In this document: in pieces, positions 7,080 through 10,667 of the stretch | How positions within the stretch are numbered: the stretch's first letter is position 1 | Layout of the letters: each line of letters starts with the position of its first letter | Source: Lachnospiraceae bacterium | Lineage (GTDB): Bacteria; Bacillota_A; Clostridia; Lachnospirales; Lachnospiraceae | Length of the DNA stretch: 10,667 bases | Direction of reading: 5' to 3' | Assembly (NCBI GenBank): GCA_017437705.1 | Contig: JAFRYJ010000173.1 | Span: 1 to 10,667, forward strand | The notes under the pieces: generated by a model | The model's input: only the letters and a program-made list of their open reading frames with translations | The model's database searches: none | What the model was told of the DNA's origin: nothing | Program-made: the position numbers and the translations under genes

Positions 7080-7107
7080 TTGTATTGCATTTGAATGCAC
7101 CCGTCAA
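7079..7107 (-). promoter_or_regulatory. Sigma-A promoter of the sdpR-sdpI unit
   Basis: On the minus strand TTGACG (7107-7102) is followed by exactly 17 bases and then TACAAT (7084-7079). Each box differs from the housekeeping consensus at one position. The expected start is near 7072, giving a short 5' leader before the sdpR ATG at 7045. Confidence 0.8.
7086..7099. promoter_or_regulatory. Candidate shared operator between divergent promoters
   Basis: A perfect palindrome, TGCATT-TG-AATGCA. It lies wholly inside the 17-base spacer of the sdpR promoter and covers the -35 box of the opposing AraC-gene promoter (7091-7096). A protein bound here would affect both promoters. The SdpR-like and AraC-like proteins are both possible ligands. 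Confidence 0.5.
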
Positions 7108-7119
7108 GTAAAATACGAT
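7091..7119 (+). promoter_or_regulatory. Sigma-A promoter of the AraC/GyrI gene
   Basis: TTGAAT (7091-7096), a 17-base spacer and TACGAT (7114-7119). Each box carries limited mismatches to consensus. The expected start is near 7126, giving a leader of about 76 bases before the ATG at 7202. It is interleaved with the opposing sdpR promoter: each promoter's -35 box lies within the other's spacer, so polymerase could not occupy both at once. Confidence 0.6.
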
Positions 7120-7146
7120 ATGACAGATCTGAGCATAAAATGACAG
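7120..7146 (+). repeat. ATGACAG direct repeat upstream of the AraC/GyrI gene
   Basis: ATGACAG occurs at 7120-7126 and again at 7140-7146, exactly 20 bases apart (about two helical turns), just downstream of the -10 box. AraC-type proteins commonly bind two direct half-sites at such spacing, so this is a possible autoregulatory site. CTGTCA at 7180-7185 is the reverse complement of the shared core and could instead form a leader hairpin with the second copy. Confidence 0.35.
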
Positions 7147-7201
7147 GAATTAAAGCGTCTTACCCGGTTATGATGATGCTGTCAGGGAAAGGAGATCCGG
7201 C

Positions 7202-8095
7202 ATGGAATGGCTCACCGGCATCCGCACGGCGATCGAATATATAGAGGATAACCTGGAGGAGGACATAACCGTACGGGATGTGGCGGGAAGGGTGTTTCTG
7301 TCCCCATTTTTCCTTCAGAGAGGCTTTTCTTTAATGACGGGCTACGGCATCGGGGAATACATCCGGAACCGCAGGCTGTATCAGGCTGCCCTGGACCTCC
7401 GGGAGACCGGTGACAGAGTCATCGATATTGCCCTCCGTTACTGTTACGACACACCGGAAAGCTTTACCAAAGCCTTCTCGCGCTTTCACGGCGTCACCCC
7501 GACCCAGGTCCGCGGAGGCGCTGCTGTAAAGACCTTCCTGCCCCTGAAGATAAGTATTTCGATCTTGGGAGGTGATCAAATGGACTATACGATAACATCC
7601 ATGTTTCCTTTTAAGGTAATAGGCTTTCAGAGGATATTCGACAACGAGACAGCGCATGAGGAGATCCCGAAATACTGGGATGAGATCTGCGAAAAGTATG
7701 CACTGAACGTATATGCGGGGAACACGCCGGCAAATCCTTACGAACAGGCCATAGTCGACAACTGCATCGGCGAATACGGTGTCTGCATAGACGATCTTTC
7801 AGACGGAAGGTTCCGCTATCTTATCGCCGGAAAGTATACAGGCGGTGATGTGCCCGATGGCATGACCGTTTACGAATTCCCCCGCAGCGACTGGGCGGTG
7901 TTCAGCTGCACCGGCCCTCTGCCCGATGCACTCCAGAGCGTTAATACGAGGATCTTCCGGGAATGGCTACCCGGAAATCCGGAGTATGAGCTCTGCGGAA
8001 ACGCCTGCGTGGAATGGTACGACTGCATCAACGGCGAAAAAACAGACCCGGATTACCGCAGCGCGATATGGGTGCCTGTAAGAAAGAAGGCATGA
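7202..8095 (+). CDS. AraC-family regulator fused to GyrI-like effector-binding domain
   Basis: A 297-residue transcription regulator with its DNA-binding part first. The AraC domain spans about residues 5-105 with two helix-turn-helices: the first in VRDVAGRVFLSPFFLQRGFS, the second in VIDIALRYCYDTPESFTKAF, followed by the family signature FSRFHGVTPTQVR. After a linker (106-126), the GyrI-like domain runs from 127 to about 295 (MDYTITSMFPFKVIGFQRIF ... SAIWVPVRKKA). GyrI-like domains bind hydrophobic or cationic small molecules, as in Rob- and BmrR-type multidrug regulators, so a drug-responsive activator is plausible. The start has AAAGGAG with GGAG seven bases upstream of the ATG. It is divergent from sdpR and ends before a strong terminator. 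Its target genes are not evident; sdpR-sdpI and its own promoter are candidates. An in-frame internal start lies at codon 127. Confidence 0.93.
   Translation: MEWLTGIRTAIEYIEDNLEEDITVRDVAGRVFLSPFFLQRGFSLMTGYGIGEYIRNRRLYQAALDLRETGDRVIDIALRYCYDTPESFTKAFSRFHGVTPTQVRGGAAVKTFLPLKISISILGGDQMDYTITSMFPFKVIGFQRIFDNETAHEEIPKYWDEICEKYALNVYAGNTPANPYEQAIVDNCIGEYGVCIDDLSDGRFRYLIAGKYTGGDVPDGMTVYEFPRSDWAVFSCTGPLPDALQSVNTRIFREWLPGNPEYELCGNACVEWYDCINGEKTDPDYRSAIWVPVRKKA
7567..7582 (+). promoter_or_regulatory. Internal ribosome binding site and ATG at the AraC/GyrI domain boundary
   Basis: GGGAGGTGATC (7567-7577) is a 10-base match to the anti-Shine-Dalgarno sequence, with GGAGG seven bases before an in-frame ATG at 7580-7582. 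That ATG is codon 127, precisely at the start of the GyrI-like domain. Initiation here would give a free 171-residue ligand-binding protein from the same mRNA. The site is stronger than the gene's own start signal. The bases also encode the linker residues Gly-Gly-Asp-Gln, so selection on protein sequence is an alternative explanation. Confidence 0.55.
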
Positions 8096-8125
8096 TGCTT
8101 CTGAAGATCTAAAATCCGTAAACAC

Positions 8126-8160
8126 AAAAGCGGTCCCCTCACTGGATGGACCGCTTTTTT
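8126..8160. terminator. Bidirectional intrinsic terminator
   Basis: A perfect 11-bp stem (8126-8136 with 8148-8158), including AGCGGTCC/GGACCGCT, encloses an 11-base loop. On the plus strand it runs into a T-tract (seven T by 8161), ending the AraC/GyrI transcript. On the minus strand the stem ends in four T followed by GTGTTT, so it can also serve the converging phosphatase gene. Confidence 0.85.
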
Positions 8161-8191
8161 TGTCTTTAACGCTGTTTTAACTCTTCTGTTT

Positions 8192-8761
8192 TCAAGGCCG
8201 GTCAAAGGGTCCCGGCACCGTAAAGGAACCGTCTTTATATTCCGTAACGTAGACTGCGCAGTTCCCGATGTATTTTGACCAGTAGCTGCCCCGGGACTCC
8301 GGCGTCAGGTATTCGAGGATCCCTTTCATGGCTATCGCATGGGTGGTGATAAGGACATTTTCCTCCGTCCTGCAGCGCTCCTCCATAAACTCCCCGGTCC
8401 TTTTGACAACGCTGTCGAGCCGCTCCATTCCCGCGGGAGCCGGATTATTAACGAAATCACTGAAAAATGTAACGATCTCCGGCGGAGGATCAGTAAGATC
8501 CATGCCCTCGTATGGGCCGTAATCCATTTCAATAAGACGGTCGTCGATCATGATATCCGCTCCGGGGGCTACGATCTCCGCAGTCTGCACCGCTCTTTTC
8601 AGCGGGCTGGACCAGACCTTATCAAAGCGTATATCTTTAAGAAACTCTGCCGCTTCTTCCGCCTGCCGCAAGCCTTCCTCGTTCATGGATACGTCGCTCC
8701 TGCCCTGAAACACCTTGCGGTTATTCATTTCCGTCTGTCCGTGCCTGATGATATAGATCAA
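8192..8761 (-). CDS. Histidine phosphatase family protein (phosphoglycerate mutase-like)
   Basis: A 189-residue cytoplasmic member of histidine phosphatase branch 1. The nucleophile is H7 in the RHG motif (IIRHGQTEMN). The SSPLKRAVQTA segment supplies a phosphate-binding Arg (R56), E78 in IEMDYGPYEG is the usual proton donor, and the second catalytic His is H141 in TTHAIAMKG. All expected catalytic residues are present and the length is normal. The substrate cannot be told from sequence; relatives act on sugar phosphates, cobalamin-pathway phosphates or phosphoproteins. The start is TTG at 8761, supported by GGGAG eight bases upstream and by the lack of any other start before the RHG motif. 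It begins 29 bases after the M13 peptidase stop, on the same strand, so it is probably co-transcribed with it. Confidence 0.93.
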   Translation of the reverse strand: MIYIIRHGQTEMNNRKVFQGRSDVSMNEEGLRQAEEAAEFLKDIRFDKVWSSPLKRAVQTAEIVAPGADIMIDDRLIEMDYGPYEGMDLTDPPPEIVTFFSDFVNNPAPAGMERLDSVVKRTGEFMEERCRTEENVLITTHAIAMKGILEYLTPESRGSYWSKYIGNCAVYVTEYKDGSFTVPGPFDRP

Positions 8762-8790
8762 TGCGGTCTCTCCCGTAAAACAACAGTCTT

Positions 8791-10416
8791 TTACCAGATG
8801 TTGATCCGCTTCTCCGGCGCGATATACATCCGATCCTTTTCCGTAACATCAAAGGCCTCATACCATTCGCTGAAATTCCTGGGAGGCATATTGGCACGCA
8901 GGGCACAGGGCGAATGAACATCATTAGCCAGAAGGAGCTGAATAAACTCTTCCTTGGCTTTCATGCACCATACGCGTGCATTGTTTATAAAGTAAGCCCT
9001 GAAATCGGGATCATCAAGCGTGTGCATGATATCCAGCGTCACGCCCATTCCTCCGTTATCTGCTATGTTCTCGCTTACCACCAGCTCACCGTTTACCTTT
9101 CCGCCGTGGTAAGGTATGCCGTCGAACTGTTCGATCATATCCTGAGTAAGGTCCTTAAAGACTTTGAAATCCTCCTCGGTCCACCAGTTCCTGAAGTTTC
9201 CGCGCTCATCAAAGTTGGCGCCGTTGTTGTCGAAGGCATGGGATATCTCGTGTCCGATGACCACACCGATGCCGCCCAGGTTCTCGCTTACGCTCTGCTC
9301 CAGGGAATAGAAAGGCTTCTGGAGTATGGCCGCCGGGAAAGTGATGTCGTTGCGCATGGGATCGTAGCAGGCATCTACCATATGCCCCGGCATATGCCAT
9401 TTCGTACGGTCAACCGGCTTAAGAAGCCTGTCAAAACAGTCTTTATTAAGGATATATTTAAGTCCGCTCATGATATCGAACAGCGAATCGTCTTCATCGA
9501 ACACGAGCTTCGACCAGATCTCCCCTACCGAGTCAGGGTAGCCCATCTTGATCCCGATAGCGGAAAGCTTCTTTATGGCCTGCTCCTTTGTGGCCGGTGC
9601 AAGGAACGTGTTCTTTTCCATTCTCAGCTTGTATGTATCGATGATCTTTTTTACAAGCGTTGTAACGTCCTTTTTAGCCTCTTCTCCGAAATACGTCCTG
9701 CCGTAATACACGCCAACGGGCTCCGCATACATTTTTGATACAGCCTGATAAGCCTGTTTCTCCAAAGACGGATCTGCTGCGACGCCCATGAGGATCCTGG
9801 AGTATGTCCTTCCGAGAGCCGCTATCTCTTCCGAAAGGCAGGCAGAGGCACGCAGAAGGGTCTTAACATAAGCCCAGTGGACATATAGCGTGAAGTTCTC
9901 CTCCGAGAAATAGCCGTTCATCTCTTTAATGGCTTTCGGGTCGTAGACGATCATGGTCGAAGGAACATCATCACCGTAAAGATCCTTAAGCAGCTTTTTG
10001 ATATCGAAAGGCGCCGTGCATGCAGCGACCTCGTCCGTATTCATGGGGTTGTAGCACTTGATATACTCCGACCATTCAAGCCTGCTCTTAACCTTTTTCG
10101 CGATCAGCGCGTCAAAGGCAATGGTATCCTCCAGAAACGTCTTCTGATCCTCCTCCGAAAGGGGCGTGAACGCCAGCATTTTGGCAGCCATATCGGAATA
10201 AACGCCGAGGAGCTGCTGCCCGGCGGGATTGTTGTCATCATAATAAGCCGTATCCGGAAGGATGATGTCCGGTCCCAGGACCGTAAATGAATTCCTGGAG
10301 GTATCGCCCATATCGGCATCCACGTCCATTCTTATTGGCAGATCGATTCCCTGCAGCAGGAGCTCGAAGGCTGCATCATTCAGATCCTCCGCTGTTTTAA
10401 GGGACAGTATCTTATC
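8791..10416 (-). CDS. pepO: M13 (neprilysin/PepO) family metallopeptidase, C-terminal 541 codons of a rearranged gene
   Basis: The main part of an M13 zinc endopeptidase, which cleaves small and medium peptides. The zinc motif HEISHAF is encoded at 9252-9232, preceded by GGIGVVIG. The third ligand is in ENIADNGG (about 9072). The substrate-binding segment is DACYDPMRNDITFPAAILQ, close to the neprilysin NAxYxPxxNxIxFPAGILQ pattern. The protein ends in INIW in place of the usual CxVW. Family-like sequence extends upstream of the first ATG (10329) through LPIRMDVD and KILSLKTAEDLNDAAFELLL to about 10416. Beyond that, the minus strand is the reverse complement of this gene's own N-terminal coding sequence, which lies on the plus strand at 10417-10665. 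The domain is complete for catalysis but the N-terminal lobe is broken off in this orientation. With the 83 inverted codons restored, the length (about 624 plus a few residues) fits bacterial PepO, which is usually cytosolic. Confidence 0.88.
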   Translation of the reverse strand, partial: DKILSLKTAEDLNDAAFELLLQGIDLPIRMDVDADMGDTSRNSFTVLGPDIILPDTAYYDDNNPAGQQLLGVYSDMAAKMLAFTPLSEEDQKTFLEDTIAFDALIAKKVKSRLEWSEYIKCYNPMNTDEVAACTAPFDIKKLLKDLYGDDVPSTMIVYDPKAIKEMNGYFSEENFTLYVHWAYVKTLLRASACLSEEIAALGRTYSRILMGVAADPSLEKQAYQAVSKMYAEPVGVYYGRTYFGEEAKKDVTTLVKKIIDTYKLRMEKNTFLAPATKEQAIKKLSAIGIKMGYPDSVGEIWSKLVFDEDDSLFDIMSGLKYILNKDCFDRLLKPVDRTKWHMPGHMVDACYDPMRNDITFPAAILQKPFYSLEQSVSENLGGIGVVIGHEISHAFDNNGANFDERGNFRNWWTEEDFKVFKDLTQDMIEQFDGIPYHGGKVNGELVVSENIADNGGMGVTLDIMHTLDDPDFRAYFINNARVWCMKAKEEFIQLLLANDVHSPCALRANMPPRNFSEWYEAFDVTEKDRMYIAPEKRINIW

Positions 10417-10665
10417 CAGGACGATCTTTACGAAGCGGTAAAAGGGGAATGGCTTAAAACTGCCGTCATCCCCGACGACAGACCCATGACCGGCGGATTT
10501 TCCGACCTGGATCAGGACGTGGAAAAGATAATGATGGCAGACTTCAAGGCTTTTGCGGAGGGAGAGAAGAAAACCGACATACCCGAGATGAAGTACGCCA
10601 TAGCCCTTTATAAAAAGATGCTGGATACGGAGAGAAGAAACAGTGAAGGCATCGCACCTGTCCTG
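10417..10665. repeat. Inverted repeat CAGGAC/GTCCTG bounding the flipped segment
   Basis: CAGGAC at 10417-10422 and its exact reverse complement GTCCTG at 10660-10665 are the outer ends of the inverted 249-base segment. The match does not extend inward or outward. Six bases is microhomology, shorter than the sites of most known invertases. Confidence 0.65.
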
Positions 10666-10667
10666 CC
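10417..10667 (+). pseudogene. Inverted N-terminal segment of the M13 peptidase gene
   Basis: The plus-strand frame from 10417 encodes a typical PepO N-terminus: QDDLYEAVKGEWLKTAVIPD, then MTGGFSDLDQDVEK and later KYAIALYKKMLDTERRN and GIAPVL. It has no start codon nearby in frame. It reaches the window end just where the minus-strand part (DKILSLKTAEDL) should begin. Joining codon CTG (10663-10665) to GAT on the minus strand (10416-10414) continues the reading frame exactly. The segment is 249 bases, 83 codons. It is the missing 5' part of the minus-strand gene in flipped orientation. A second, divergent M13 gene is possible but would require an improbable match of end points. Confidence 0.8.

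Noticed and set aside
8914..9738. Plus-strand frame of 274 codons opposite the M13 peptidase
   Set aside because: It is the antisense shadow of a strongly conserved peptidase domain, with no domain of its own.
10417..10667. A separate, divergent second M13 peptidase gene starting here
   Set aside because: There is no start codon in frame near the conserved QDDLY, the fragment ends exactly where the minus-strand part begins, and rejoining them restores one frame. It remains formally possible because the window ends here.
1..10667. tRNA, rRNA, CRISPR array, transposon or prophage genes
   Set aside because: No cloverleaf, rRNA segment, regularly spaced repeats, transposase or integrase motifs were seen on either strand.

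Overview
The window looks like chromosomal DNA from a low-GC-branch Gram-positive bacterium (Bacillota), most plausibly a Lachnospiraceae-type gut or rumen Clostridia member of middling GC content. This is inferred from the SdpR/SdpI pair, an AraC regulator fused to a GyrI-like domain, a cytosolic-type PepO (M13) peptidase, very strong Shine-Dalgarno sites, and a large signal-peptide protein held by a C-terminal membrane anchor. There is no rRNA, tRNA, CRISPR array, transposase or integrase. Gene density is high and no gap exceeds 300 bases.

Left block (bases 1-5356, all minus strand). Read in the direction of transcription, it holds an ECF-type sigma factor, a 72-residue peptide with a double-glycine leader, a 276-residue HExxH protein that overlaps the peptide gene by four bases (ATGA), and a 1186-residue surface protein ending in an acidic linker, one membrane helix and a basic tail. 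A hairpin follows the last stop codon. I think this is one regulated locus. No ABC exporter, no RiPP-modifying enzyme and no anti-sigma factor are visible, so it does not match a standard bacteriocin cluster. It is the best candidate here for an undescribed system.

Middle block (5519-8160). An SdpR-like ArsR repressor and an SdpI-like membrane protein form a tight minus-strand pair (TAATG overlap). A flavodoxin-fold reductase follows, interrupted by an in-frame TAA at codon 141; the rest of the family-like C-terminus continues in the same frame after it. Divergently, an AraC/GyrI regulator runs on the plus strand. The short region between them carries two face-to-face, interleaved sigma-A promoters and two perfect 6-bp-arm palindromes, so the two transcription units probably share control. 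The AraC/GyrI gene also contains a near-perfect ribosome binding site and ATG exactly between its two domains.

Right block (8126-10667, minus strand). A bidirectional terminator separates the AraC gene from a histidine phosphatase with a TTG start, which lies 29 bases downstream of an M13 metallopeptidase. The peptidase gene is rearranged: its C-terminal 541 codons are on the minus strand, while the 83 codons that should precede them lie on the plus strand at 10417-10665, flanked by the 6-bp inverted repeat CAGGAC/GTCCTG. Re-inverting the segment restores one continuous reading frame. It is either a real inversion or an assembly or amplification chimera; the window ends two bases past the repeat.
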